Assembly (NCBI RefSeq): GCF_002870125.1
Contig: NZ_PNEO01000009.1
Span: 1 to 64,000 of the forward strand
Length of the DNA stretch: 64,000 nt
Source: Burkholderia sp. WAC0059
GTDB lineage: Bacteria > Pseudomonadota > Gammaproteobacteria > Burkholderiales > Burkholderiaceae
Direction: 5' to 3'
The translations under genes were made by a program, and so were the position numbers. The notes under the pieces were generated by a model. It ran no database searches. It saw only the letters and a program-made list of their open reading frames with translations, and had not been told where the DNA came from. Shown here one piece after another: positions 11,812-20,416 of this stretch; the first letter of the stretch is position 1, and the number at the start of each line of letters is the position of its first letter.

Positions 11812-12588
11812 ATGAGCGAACCGCTGAAGGTTTTCATCACCGGCGCCTCGAGCGGCATCGGGCTCGCGCTCGCCGCCGGGTACGCGCGACGCGGCGCAAC
11901 GCTCGGCCTCGTCGCGCGGCGCGCCGAGGCGCTCGCCGAGTTTGCGCGGGCGCATCCCGGCCATCCCGTCTCGATCTATCCCGCCGACGTGCGCGACGCG
12001 ACCGCGCTCGCCGACGCGGCCCGGCAGTTCGTGGCCGCGCACGGCCTGCCCGACGTCGTGATCGCAAATGCCGGCATCAGCCGCGGCGCGCTGACCGGCG
12101 AGGGCGAGCTCGACACGTTCCGCGACGTGATGGACACCAACTACTTCGGCATGGTCGCGACGTTCGAGCCGTTCGTCGCGGCGATGACCGCCGCTCGCCG
12201 CGGCACGCTCGCGGGCATCGCGAGCGTCGCCGGCGTGCGCGGGCTGCCGGGGTCCGGCGCCTACAGCGCGTCCAAGGCCGCGGCCCTCACCTATCTCGAA
12301 TCGCTGCGCGTCGAGATGCGCCCGTTCGACGTCGCGGTCGTCACGATCGCGCCCGGCTACATCCGCACGCCGATGACCGGGCACAATCCGTATACCATGC
12401 CGTTCCTGATGGACGTGGAACGGTTCGCCGCGAAGAGCATCGACGCGATCGCACGCGGAACCGCCTACGCGACCTTCCCTTGGCAGATGCGCATCGTGGG
12501 CATGCTGCTGCGCGCGCTGCCGCGCTGGCTCTACGACCGCGCGTTCGAGAAGGCCCCGCGCAAGCCGCGCGCGGCCCGGCCGCAATAA
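11812..12588 (+). CDS. SDR family oxidoreductase
   Basis: A 258-residue classical short-chain dehydrogenase/reductase. The Rossmann cofactor motif is TGASSGIG near residue 10, the structural motif is NAG near residue 84, and the catalytic Tyr and Lys are in YSASK near residue 150, after a Ser in ASVAGVRGLPGS. The Arg-rich turn LVARRAEAL after beta-strand 2 favours NADP(H). The substrate cannot be read from sequence. The closely spaced dsbA gene is probably only an operon neighbour. Confidence 0.9.
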   Translation: MSEPLKVFITGASSGIGLALAAGYARRGATLGLVARRAEALAEFARAHPGHPVSIYPADVRDATALADAARQFVAAHGLPDVVIANAGISRGALTGEGELDTFRDVMDTNYFGMVATFEPFVAAMTAARRGTLAGIASVAGVRGLPGSGAYSASKAAALTYLESLRVEMRPFDVAVVTIAPGYIRTPMTGHNPYTMPFLMDVERFAAKSIDAIARGTAYATFPWQMRIVGMLLRALPRWLYDRAFEKAPRKPRAARPQ

Positions 12589-12652
12589 GTCCGCGACGGG
12601 TCGGCGGGTCGGGCGACGATGGGTCGCGCGATAAATTGCGCGACGGGTTGCC

Positions 12653-12683
12653 GCGGTTCCCGGCAAGTCGCGCCGGGAACCGC
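12653..12683. terminator. Hairpin after the SDR gene
   Basis: A 12-bp perfect stem (12653-12664 with 12672-12683, seven-base loop) lies 65 bases after the SDR stop. A second small inverted repeat, TCGCGC/GCGCGA, lies at 12624-12643. No T tract follows, so a termination role is tentative. Confidence 0.4.
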
Positions 12684-12760
12684 CGGCGCGTCCATCCGGT
12701 TATGCGGATGAATTTGTCTCAGGCCGCGCGCGCCGGCCGCCGGAATCACACGGAGATCCT

Positions 12761-14356
12761 ATGCGCTTCAAACTGCCCCTCCACGTTCTTGCCGCCTTCG
12801 CCCTCGTCGTGCCCGCGCTCGCGTTCGCGAAGCCGCTGACGGTCTGCACCGAGGCGAGCCCGGACGGCTTCGACGTAGTCCAGTTCAACTCGCTCGTCAC
12901 GACCAACGCCTCGGCCGACGTGATCTTCAACTCGCTCGTCGCCTACGACGAGACGGCGAAGAAAGTCGTGCCGTCGCTGGCCACGAGCTGGGACGTCAGC
13001 GCGAACGGCCTCGTCTACACGTTCCATCTGCGCCCGAACGTCCAGTTCCAGACGACGCCCTGGTTCAAGCCGACCCGGCCGCTCGACGCCGACGACGTGG
13101 TGTTCACGTTCGAGCGCATGCTCGACGCGAACAACCCGTGGCACAAGGTGTCGGGCGCGGGCGGCTTTCCGCACGCGCAGTCGATGGGGCTCACGAAGCT
13201 CGTCAAGTCCGTGACGAAGGTCGACGACCATACCGTGCGGTTCGAGCTGAACCAGCCGAACGCCACGTTCCTCCCGGTCCTGACGATGGGCTTCGCGTCG
13301 ATCTATTCGGCCGAGTACGCGAACCAGTTGCTCAAGGCCGGCCGGACCGCGAACCTGAACGCGCAGCCGGTCGGCACGGGGCCGTTCATGCTGCACAGCT
13401 ACACGCGCGACGCCGTGATCCGCTACGACGCGAATCCGTCGTACTGGGGCCCGAAACCGAAGGTCGACCGGCTCATCTACGAGATCACGCCCGACGCGGC
13501 CGTGCGCGCGCAGAAGGTCAGGACCGGCGAGTGCGAGATCGCGCTTTCGCCGGAACCCGACGACGTCGCCGCCGCGAAGACCAACCCGAAGCTGAAGGTC
13601 GTGCAGACGCCGGCGTTCATGACGGCGTTCGTCGCGCTCAACACGCAGAAGAAGCCGCTCGACAACCCGAAGGTCCGCCAGGCGCTCAATCTCGCGTTCG
13701 ACCGCGTCACCTATCTGAAGGCCGTGTTCGACAATACGGCGACGCCGGCCGTCAACCCGTGGCCGCCCACCACCTGGGGCTACGACACGGCCATCCAGCC
13801 CTACCCCTACGACGTCGCGAAGGCGAAGCAACTGCTCGCCCAGGCCGGTTTTCCGAACGGCTTCTCGACGACGATCTGGGTGCGCCCGGGCGGCAGTGTG
13901 CTCAACCCGAATCCGCGCGCCGGCGCCGAACTGCTGCAGGCCGACTTCGCGAAGATCGGCGTGAAGGCCGACATCAAGGTGGTCGAGTGGGGCGAGCTCA
14001 TCCGCGACGCGAAGGCGGGCCAGCACGACACGCTCTTCATGGGCTGGGCCGGCGACAACGGCGACCCCGACAACTACCTCACGCCGCTCTTTAGCTGCAA
14101 CGGCGTGAGCTCGGGCATCAACTTCTCGCGCTACTGCGATCCGAAGCTCGACCGGCTCATCGCTGCGGGCCTCGCCACACCGGACCAGGCCCAACGCGCG
14201 AAGGCCTACGACGCCGCCCAGCAGATCATCCACGACGAAGCGCTGTGGATTCCGCTCGGCTATCCGATTGCCTCCGTCATCACGCGCGCGAACGTCGGCG
14301 GCTACCAGGTGAGCCCGTTCGGACGGCAGAACTTCCTGAACGTGTCGGTGCAATAA
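12761..14356 (+). CDS. Peptide ABC transporter substrate-binding protein (DppA-like)
   Basis: A 531-residue periplasmic binding protein of the SBP_bac_5 family. The signal peptide (about residues 1-23, ending LAFA) is followed by KPLTVCTEASPDGFD, the usual opening of DppA-type dipeptide/heme-binding proteins, and later by RPLDADDVVFTFERM and VRQALNLAFDR, conserved in the family. It ends with SVITRANVGGYQVSPFGRQ, close to DppA C-termini. No permease or ATPase genes adjoin it: a symmetric terminator follows and the next gene is on the other strand. It must therefore work with transporter subunits encoded elsewhere, possibly those at 52-56 kb. Confidence 0.9.
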   Translation: MRFKLPLHVLAAFALVVPALAFAKPLTVCTEASPDGFDVVQFNSLVTTNASADVIFNSLVAYDETAKKVVPSLATSWDVSANGLVYTFHLRPNVQFQTTPWFKPTRPLDADDVVFTFERMLDANNPWHKVSGAGGFPHAQSMGLTKLVKSVTKVDDHTVRFELNQPNATFLPVLTMGFASIYSAEYANQLLKAGRTANLNAQPVGTGPFMLHSYTRDAVIRYDANPSYWGPKPKVDRLIYEITPDAAVRAQKVRTGECEIALSPEPDDVAAAKTNPKLKVVQTPAFMTAFVALNTQKKPLDNPKVRQALNLAFDRVTYLKAVFDNTATPAVNPWPPTTWGYDTAIQPYPYDVAKAKQLLAQAGFPNGFSTTIWVRPGGSVLNPNPRAGAELLQADFAKIGVKADIKVVEWGELIRDAKAGQHDTLFMGWAGDNGDPDNYLTPLFSCNGVSSGINFSRYCDPKLDRLIAAGLATPDQAQRAKAYDAAQQIIHDEALWIPLGYPIASVITRANVGGYQVSPFGRQNFLNVSVQ

Positions 14357-14382
14357 CCGCACGCGCGGATCGTCCGCATCAT

Positions 14383-14423
14383 GAGAAAGGGGCGCCGTTC
14401 ACACACGAAGGCGCCCCTTTCTC
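14383..14423. terminator. Symmetric bidirectional terminator
   Basis: Perfect 14-bp arms (GAGAAAGGGGCGCC at 14383-14396 and its complement at 14410-14423) enclose a 13-base loop between the stop codons of two convergent genes. The outer ends are A-rich and T-rich, fitting termination on both strands. Confidence 0.85.
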
Positions 14424-14453
14424 GTTGCGTCCGGCCGACGACGTTCGTCGCCC

Positions 14454-15476
14454 CTAGCGCAGACGCGCCGCCACCTGATCGTAAGTGCCGCCGTCCGCGA
14501 AGTGCGTGCGCTGCGCGTTTTCCCAACTGCCGAACATCTGCTCGACGGTGAAGGTCTTCAGCGGCGGAAACTCGCGCGCGTGCCTCGCGAGCACGCCGGA
14601 ATCGCGCGGACGCAGATGGTGCTCCGCGATGATCTCCTGCGCGGCCGGCGTGTACAGGTAGTGCAGATACGCGTCGGCAACGCGGCGCGTGCCGCGCGCG
14701 TCGACGACCTTGTCGACGCGCGTCACGGGCGGCTCGGCGAGCAGGCTCACCGACGGATAGACGGCCTCGAAATTCTTCGCGCCGGGACCGCTCTCGATCA
14801 GCCCCACCTCGTTCTCGAACGTCACGAGCACGTCGCCGATGCCCCGCTGCGTGAACGACGTGGTGGCGCCGCGCCCGCCCGCGTCGAGCACGGGCACGTT
14901 GCCGAGCAGCGCGCGCTCGAAGTCGAGCGCCTGCGCATCGGTCGCGCCCTGCAGCTTGCGATACCCCCAGGCGGCGAGATAGGCGTAGCGGCCGTTGCCC
15001 GAAGTCTTCGGATTCGCGATCACGACCTGGACGCCGGGCCTCACGAGGTCGCCCCAGTCGCGGATGTGCTTCGGATTGCCCTTGCGCACGAGGAACACCA
15101 TCGTCGTCGTGTAGGGCGCGCTGTCGTCGGGCAGGCGCGTGCGCCAGTTCGCCGGCACCAGATGGCCGCCGACGAGCAGGTCGATGTCGTTCGGCTGGTT
15201 CATCGTCACGACGTCGGCGGGCAGGCCCTGCAGCACCGACAGCGCCTGTGCGCTCGACGCGCCGTTCGACTGGCGGATCGAGACCGTCTCGCCCGTCTGC
15301 TGGCGCCAGGCGGCGGCGAAGCTCGCGTCGATGTCGCGATAGAGCTCGCGCGTCACGTCGTAGGACACGTTGAGCAGCGACGTGTCCGCGTGGGCGGCAG
15401 GCAGGCCCGCCATCGTTGTCGTCAGGGCGATGAAGAGCGCGCGAAACCAGCGCGATGCGCGTGCCGAACCGGCCAT
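14454..15476 (-). CDS. Sulfate ABC transporter substrate-binding protein
   Basis: A 340-residue periplasmic protein of the Sbp/CysP family that binds sulfate or thiosulfate. A signal peptide (about residues 1-30, ending AAHA) precedes LLNVSYDVTRELYRD, the standard start of mature Sbp. Also seen are NQPNDIDLL, a fully typical segment KTSGNGRYAYLAAWGY, and the C-terminal FGSWENAQRTHFADGG. The other transporter genes (cysT, cysW, cysA) are not adjacent, so this is a second, unlinked binding protein. It starts at an ATG preceded by a G-rich ribosome binding site. Confidence 0.92.
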   Translation of the reverse strand: MAGSARASRWFRALFIALTTTMAGLPAAHADTSLLNVSYDVTRELYRDIDASFAAAWRQQTGETVSIRQSNGASSAQALSVLQGLPADVVTMNQPNDIDLLVGGHLVPANWRTRLPDDSAPYTTTMVFLVRKGNPKHIRDWGDLVRPGVQVVIANPKTSGNGRYAYLAAWGYRKLQGATDAQALDFERALLGNVPVLDAGGRGATTSFTQRGIGDVLVTFENEVGLIESGPGAKNFEAVYPSVSLLAEPPVTRVDKVVDARGTRRVADAYLHYLYTPAAQEIIAEHHLRPRDSGVLARHAREFPPLKTFTVEQMFGSWENAQRTHFADGGTYDQVAARLR

Positions 15477-15603
15477 GGAGTCCCCCCGTGTGCGTTAGAA
15501 GATCGTGCGGGCCAGCCGCGATGCGCGGCGGCCGAGGCACGATTCTAGCGGAAGGCGGACGAAGGAAAGCCGGAACGGCAGGCAACGCGCCGGGCGTCGC
15601 CGC

Positions 15604-16386
15604 TTACGCCATGACGTGCGCGCCGCCGTCGATGTAGACGGTGTTGCCGCTCATGCGCCGCGCGTAGCGCGTCGCGAGATAGGCGGTGGCGAAGCCGACG
15701 TCCATGATGTCCACCGCCTCGCCGAGCGGCGCGCGGTCGACCGAATCGGCCAGCAGGCGGTCGAAGTCCGGGATGCCGGACGCCGCGCGCGTGCGCAGCG
15801 GGCCCGGCGAGATCGCGTGCACGCGAATGCCGAGCGGCCCGAGCTCGCAGGCCAGATAGCGGCACGACGCCTCGAGCGCGGCCTTGACCGGCCCCATCAG
15901 GCTGTAATTCGGCACGACGCGGTTCGCGCCGTCGTAGCTCATCGCGAACAGCGTGCCGCCGCGCGGCATCAGCGGCGCCGCGCGCTTCGCCATGCGGATG
16001 AACGAGTGGCACGAAACGTCCATCGCCTCGGCGAACCCCTGCGCCGACGAATCGAGCAGGCCGCCCCGCAGATCGGCTTTCGGCGCGTGGGCGATCGAAT
16101 GCAGCACGATGTCGAGCGAGCCCCATTGCGAGCGGATCGCCTCGAACACGGCATCCATCTGCGCGTCGTCGGCCACGTCGAGCGGCAGCAGCAAGGCCGA
16201 GCCGAGCTCGCCGGCAAGCGGCTCCACATAGGGCTTCGCCTTCTCGTTCAGATAGGTGACGGCAAGTTGCGCCCCCAGCTCGCGAAACGCGCAGGCGCAT
16301 CCATAGGCAATCGAATCGGCGTTCGCGATGCCGGCCACGAGTGCGCGCATGCCGGCGAGCGGAAGATGAGGGGATGGCGTCTGCAT
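15604..16386 (-). CDS. fabI: Enoyl-[acyl-carrier-protein] reductase (NADH)
   Basis: A 260-residue SDR-type enoyl-ACP reductase catalysing the last step of each fatty-acid elongation cycle. The atypical FabI cofactor motif is GIANADSIAYG. The catalytic Tyr-x6-Tyr-x6-Lys pattern appears as SYDGANRVVPNYSLMGPVK, where both Tyr and the Lys are in place. The C-terminus SGNTVYIDGGAHVMA is typical. An AAGGAG ribosome binding site lies nine bases before the ATG. Sitting 57 bases after a DUF3141 gene and opposite pta-ackA, it is probably a secondary FabI paralogue tied to acetyl metabolism rather than the main housekeeping copy; that is inference. Confidence 0.92.
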   Translation of the reverse strand: MQTPSPHLPLAGMRALVAGIANADSIAYGCACAFRELGAQLAVTYLNEKAKPYVEPLAGELGSALLLPLDVADDAQMDAVFEAIRSQWGSLDIVLHSIAHAPKADLRGGLLDSSAQGFAEAMDVSCHSFIRMAKRAAPLMPRGGTLFAMSYDGANRVVPNYSLMGPVKAALEASCRYLACELGPLGIRVHAISPGPLRTRAASGIPDFDRLLADSVDRAPLGEAVDIMDVGFATAYLATRYARRMSGNTVYIDGGAHVMA

Positions 16387-16443
16387 GGCCCGTCGCTCCT
16401 TTTGCGTTCTTTCGTTCTGCTTCGTCGTCTTGCGCCCGGCGCG

Positions 16444-19005
16444 TCAGGACTGGCGCGCCGGGCGGGCGGCACGCTTGCGCGCGGTCGCCGGCGTACCCGC
16501 CGCGCGGACCGGGGCGGCCGGCAGCGATGCCGCGTGGGCCGGCGAAGCTTTCGCGCCGGCCGCCGGTTTCGACCGCGCGCGCGGCGCGGCCGCCGATGCG
16601 GTCTTCGCGCCCGCCGCCGCTTTCGCGGCCTTGGCCGCCGCCGCGTGTTTCGTCGCGCCGGAAGCGGAAAGATGCGGCCGGGCCGCATGACCGTTGCCCG
16701 AGGCCTTGCCGTTCCGGGCCCGCGTGCCCTGCCGCGCGGTCGCGCGAAGCGCCGCCGTCTCTCCGGTCGAGCCCGCCGCGGCACGCCCGGCGCCCGATCC
16801 AGGCGGCGGCAACGGCGCCTTCTCGCTGCCCGGCTCGATGCCGAAGGCCCGCTCGACGTCGCGATAGCGTTCGAGCCGCTCGCCCTCGAGCGGCCGCGAC
16901 GCGGTAACGACGTGGTACACCGCGGCCATCAGCGCGCGCCGCGTTTCCCGATCCGGCACGAGCGACGGCAACGCGTCGATGGCGGCCCGCGCATCGAGGT
17001 GAACGATGAACCCCTGCCGGCGCGCCGCCGCCTTGAGCTCGGCGAGCGTCGGCTGCCGGTCGCCCAGATAGTCGCGCGCCAGCTCGCGCATGCGCTGGAA
17101 CGGACGGTATTCCACGCTGTGCATCTCGTCGGCGAGATAGGCGACGATGCGCACGAACGCATCGACGAGACCGCCCCGCCCGATGTCCCCGCGCGCCGCC
17201 TCGAGCCGCAGCGCGGCCAGCTCCCTGCGCAGCGCCAGCAGCGGCGGCGCGGTCGGGTTGAGCGCCTTGCCGGGCGAGACGCCGACGAGCGCCTGCATCC
17301 ACGGTGCGCCGTAGACGTTGAAAAAGACGCTCTCGGTCAGCGCGTCCCGGGCATCGCGATAGCCGTCCCAGGCCGCGTCGATGCCGTCCGACACCTGCCG
17401 CTCGAACTGCACGAGCGGATTGTCCGGCGCCGCGGGCTGGCGTTGCGCGCGCACGGCGTCGGCCGCCGCGGGCAGCCAGGCGAGCGCCGGGTTCGCGTCG
17501 CTGAGCAGGCTGCGCTCGATGCGCGACGGATGCAGCTCGCGCAGCACGTGCGCGCTGAACGGATTGCTCGACGCCTGCACGAACGGCGAGACGAACAGGT
17601 CGTAGAGCCGCTGGTTGTTCTCCGCGAAACGCCGGACCACCTCGAACGGCTGCTCGTCGTCGCGGCCGTCGTCGAGCGCCAGGATGTCGTCGATCGTGCG
17701 GCGCTCGAAATGAATCTCGTAGCGGCCCTCGAGCGGTTCGAGCCGGCCCGCCTCGGGCGCCGTGTCGGTAATCTTCGCCTCGTAGAGGCCGGGCGGCAGC
17801 ACGTCGATGAGGTCGAGTGCCGAAAACAGTTCGGTATGCTCGCGATTGGCGACGCTCGACGAAACGAAGATGCCGAGATGCCCCACCTTGTCGTGCAGGC
17901 AGTACACGATCACCTGCTGGTTGGCTACGATCTCGTCGACGCTCTCGTAGAGATCGGGGATCCAGTCGAGCGCCTGCTGCGGCGGCGTGATGTTGTCGCC
18001 CCACGAGGCGAGCACGACGATCGGCGTGCGGATGTTGCGCAGGTCGATCGGCGCGCGCCGGTCCTCGCCGTGGGCCTCGCCGCGCGTCAGATGGTTGCCG
18101 ACGAAAAGGTTCTGCACGATCCAGTCGATCTCGGCGCGATTGAGCTGGAAGTGGCCGCCCCACCAGCGCTCGAACGAGAGGAAGCGCTCGCGCTCGGCGT
18201 CGACGTTCGCGTAGAGATGATAGAGCTTGTCCCACCAGGTGTTGGCCGGGTTCAACTGCTCGAAGTTCTGCACGAGCCAGGCGCCGTCGAAGCGGCCGTC
18301 GCCGAGATCGGCCAGGTACGACACCGGCCACGATCCGCCGAGCATGCCGCCCGAATAGCGCATCGGATTCTTGCCGCGCAGGCCGGCCCAATAAGAGAGC
18401 GGCGAGCCGGCCAGCATCAGCGGCCCGACGAGTTCCGGCGCCGACGCGGCGAGCAGCGCCGCGGCCCAGCCGCCCTGGCAGTTGCCGATCACGAACGGCA
18501 GGCCGTCCGCGTCGGGATGAAGCTCGCGCACTTTCTTCAGGAACACGGCCTCGGCGCGCGAGACGGACTCGATGGTCTGCGTTTCGCACGGCACCGGGAA
18601 GAACGTGACGCAATAGCACGGATGCCCCTTGCGCAGCGCGATGCCCACTTCGCTGTCCATCTTGAAGCCGGCGATGCCGGGGCCGTGGCCCGCGCGCGGG
18701 TCGATGACGACGAACGGACGCGCGCGCGGATCGGCCGGCAAGTCCGCGCCAGGCACGATGCGCAGCAGCGCGTAGTTGGCGGGATCGTCGAGCTCGCGTC
18801 CGTCCACGACGACCTCGTAGTCGAACGCGAGCACGGGCGGCATGCCGGCCTTCTCGTGCAGATACGTCTGGTTGCCGCGCTCGCGCAGCACGTCGAGAAA
18901 CAGCACGCCGCGCTGCCATGCATCGACGAGGTAAGCGTAAAGCGGCTCGGCCGCGGCGGTTGCCGAGGCGACGTCGGGAAGAATGGGAGAGGCGGAAACG
19001 GCCAC
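16444..19005 (-). CDS. DUF3141 protein with PhaC-like hydrolase core and AKP-rich tail
   Basis: A protein of about 853 residues. The central alpha/beta-hydrolase region has the nucleophile elbow GNCQGGWAA, a G-x-C-x-G box as in polyhydroxyalkanoate synthases, so Cys is the likely nucleophile; HDKVGHLGIFVSSSV supplies the candidate His. The DUF3141 region follows. The last 130 or so residues are low complexity, rich in Ala, Lys, Pro and Arg (KHAAAAKAAKAAAGAK), like histone H1-type tails. The start is taken as GTG at 19005 because GAGGAG lies nine bases upstream and the family N-terminus (LYAYLVDAWQRG) follows; the open frame continues upstream through a minisatellite but that part looks non-coding. 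It probably forms an operon with fabI and is divergent from pta-ackA. Confidence 0.85.
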   Translation of the reverse strand: MAVSASPILPDVASATAAAEPLYAYLVDAWQRGVLFLDVLRERGNQTYLHEKAGMPPVLAFDYEVVVDGRELDDPANYALLRIVPGADLPADPRARPFVVIDPRAGHGPGIAGFKMDSEVGIALRKGHPCYCVTFFPVPCETQTIESVSRAEAVFLKKVRELHPDADGLPFVIGNCQGGWAAALLAASAPELVGPLMLAGSPLSYWAGLRGKNPMRYSGGMLGGSWPVSYLADLGDGRFDGAWLVQNFEQLNPANTWWDKLYHLYANVDAERERFLSFERWWGGHFQLNRAEIDWIVQNLFVGNHLTRGEAHGEDRRAPIDLRNIRTPIVVLASWGDNITPPQQALDWIPDLYESVDEIVANQQVIVYCLHDKVGHLGIFVSSSVANREHTELFSALDLIDVLPPGLYEAKITDTAPEAGRLEPLEGRYEIHFERRTIDDILALDDGRDDEQPFEVVRRFAENNQRLYDLFVSPFVQASSNPFSAHVLRELHPSRIERSLLSDANPALAWLPAAADAVRAQRQPAAPDNPLVQFERQVSDGIDAAWDGYRDARDALTESVFFNVYGAPWMQALVGVSPGKALNPTAPPLLALRRELAALRLEAARGDIGRGGLVDAFVRIVAYLADEMHSVEYRPFQRMRELARDYLGDRQPTLAELKAAARRQGFIVHLDARAAIDALPSLVPDRETRRALMAAVYHVVTASRPLEGERLERYRDVERAFGIEPGSEKAPLPPPGSGAGRAAAGSTGETAALRATARQGTRARNGKASGNGHAARPHLSASGATKHAAAAKAAKAAAGAKTASAAAPRARSKPAAGAKASPAHAASLPAAPVRAAGTPATARKRAARPARQS

Positions 19006-19474
19006 GGCACGGTTCTCCTCGATGACTGGGAGCGCGAAGCGCAGACCGGCACGGCTTACGCATGAGAACCCGCGGAGAACCGGCTGAAGCGAGCCGGCGC
19101 CGAGCCCGCGCGACGCACGATGGACCCGGGATGGACCCGGGATGGACCCGGGATGGACCCAGGATGGACCCACGATGGACCCACGATGGACCCACGATGG
19201 ACCCACGATGGACCGTCTCATGCTGCAATGCAGAGTCCCAATTTAGGCAGCGCCTCCGTCAAAGTCAAGACGCGTCACAAAGGGCTGGATCGGGCTCGTC
19301 CGCGACAATGCCGTGACGATGCGGTGAACGAATCGCGAAGGCACGAACCGCATCGAATCGACACGGCGGCGTCCGCTTGCGTCCCGCGATCGACGGCCTG
19401 ATTTACACTGTCTTCGCCTCGCGCAATGCGGCATCTCCATGCCGCCCCTCGCCCGGTTCGGCATGGAGATGCCC
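19006..19474. other. Divergent intergenic region DUF3141 / pta
   Basis: 469 bases with no credible gene. It holds an 11-bp tandem repeat at 19119-19217. A -10-like TACACT lies near 19405, about 70 bases before pta. Open frames through the repeat in several phases are a by-product of its sequence. Confidence 0.5.
19119..19217. repeat. 11-bp minisatellite, nine units
   Basis: Nine head-to-tail units of GATGGACCCNN start at 19119, 19130, 19141, 19152, 19163, 19174, 19185, 19196 and 19207. The last two bases change along the array: GG in units 1-3, AG in unit 4, AC in units 5-8; unit 9 is GATGGACCGTC. The period of 11 bp is close to one DNA helical turn and is not a multiple of three. Confidence 0.95.
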
Positions 19475-20416
19475 ATGACTTCGTCGCCCGACAAGTACGC
19501 CATCCTGCTGCAACGCTGTTCGGGATTCCCGCCGATTCCGACGGCCGTCGCGCATCCGTGCGATGCGTCGTCGCTGACGGGCGCGCTCGACGCCGCGCGG
19601 CTCGGCCTCATCGCGCCGCTGCTTGTCGGTCCCGAGGCGAAGATTCGCGCGGTAGCGCAGGAACAGAACCTCGCTCTCGACGGCATCGCCATCGTCGACG
19701 CGCCGCACAGCCACGCGGCCGCTGCGCGCGCCGTGCAGGCCGTGCGCGAAGGCGAGGCCGAGCTGCTGATGAAGGGCAGCCTGCACACCGACGAGCTGCT
19801 CCACGAAGTCGCGGCCGCGACGAGCGGGCTGCGCACCGAACGGCGGCTCTCGCACGTGTTCGCGATGGACGTGCCTTCGTATCACAAGCCGCTCTTCATC
19901 ACCGACGCGGCGGTCAACATCTTTCCGAAGCTCGCCGACAAGGCCGACATCGTGCGCAACGCGATCGAACTCGTGCAGGCGCTCGGCATCGGACGGCCCA
20001 AGGTCGCGATCCTCTCGGCCGTCGAAACGGTTTCGGAAAAGATTCCGTCGACGCTCGACGCGGCCGCGCTCTGCAAGATGAGCGACCGCGGCCAGATCAC
20101 GGGCGCGCTGCTCGACGGCCCGCTCGCGTTCGACAACGCCATCAGCCGCGAGGCGGCGCAGACCAAGGGCATCCGCTCGGAGGTGGCCGGCGACCCCGAC
20201 ATCCTCGTCGTGCCCGACCTCGAAGCCGGCAACATGCTCGCCAAGCAGTTGACGTTTCTCGCCGGCGCGCAGGCGGCCGGCGTCGTGCTCGGCGCGCGCG
20301 TGCCGATCGTCCTGACGAGCCGGGCCGACTCGGTGCGCGCCCGCATCGGCAGTTGCGCGATCGCGGTCCTGCTCGCGCACGCGCGGCGCGCGCGCAAGAC
20401 GGCGCAGACGCTATGA
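19475..20416 (+). CDS. pta: Phosphate acetyltransferase
   Basis: A 313-residue enzyme of the phosphate acetyl/butyryltransferase family, interconverting acetyl-CoA and acetyl phosphate. Typical segments are LIAPLLVGPEAKIR, the LMKGSLHTDEL motif near residue 105, HVFAMDVPSYHKPLFITDAAVNI, and the C-terminal VVLGARVPIVLTSRADS. It is the short form, without the N-terminal regulatory domain of long Pta or the MaoC domain of fused Burkholderia versions. The start at 19475 is favoured by a GGAG six bases upstream; in-frame ATGs lie at 19463 and 19469. Its stop overlaps the ackA start by four bases (ATGA), so the two are translationally coupled. Confidence 0.9.
   Translation: MTSSPDKYAILLQRCSGFPPIPTAVAHPCDASSLTGALDAARLGLIAPLLVGPEAKIRAVAQEQNLALDGIAIVDAPHSHAAAARAVQAVREGEAELLMKGSLHTDELLHEVAAATSGLRTERRLSHVFAMDVPSYHKPLFITDAAVNIFPKLADKADIVRNAIELVQALGIGRPKVAILSAVETVSEKIPSTLDAAALCKMSDRGQITGALLDGPLAFDNAISREAAQTKGIRSEVAGDPDILVVPDLEAGNMLAKQLTFLAGAQAAGVVLGARVPIVLTSRADSVRARIGSCAIAVLLAHARRARKTAQTL

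Noticed and set aside
15505..19065. Long plus-strand open frame of 1186 codons opposite fabI and the DUF3141 gene
   Set aside because: Both minus-strand genes there have clear families and starts; this frame has no recognisable domain and an Arg-rich shadow composition.
19119..19217. Tandem repeats considered as a CRISPR array
   Set aside because: Units are 11 bp, directly adjacent and without spacers; no cas genes are present.
19006..19221. Upstream extension of the DUF3141 protein through the repeat
   Set aside because: A GAGGAG-supported GTG at 19005 starts the conserved part; the upstream part is translated minisatellite.
19062..19401. Small repeat peptides (MDPGWTRDG-type) encoded across the minisatellite
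   Set aside because: An 11-bp repeat is open in several frames at once; no ribosome binding site or homology supports a gene.
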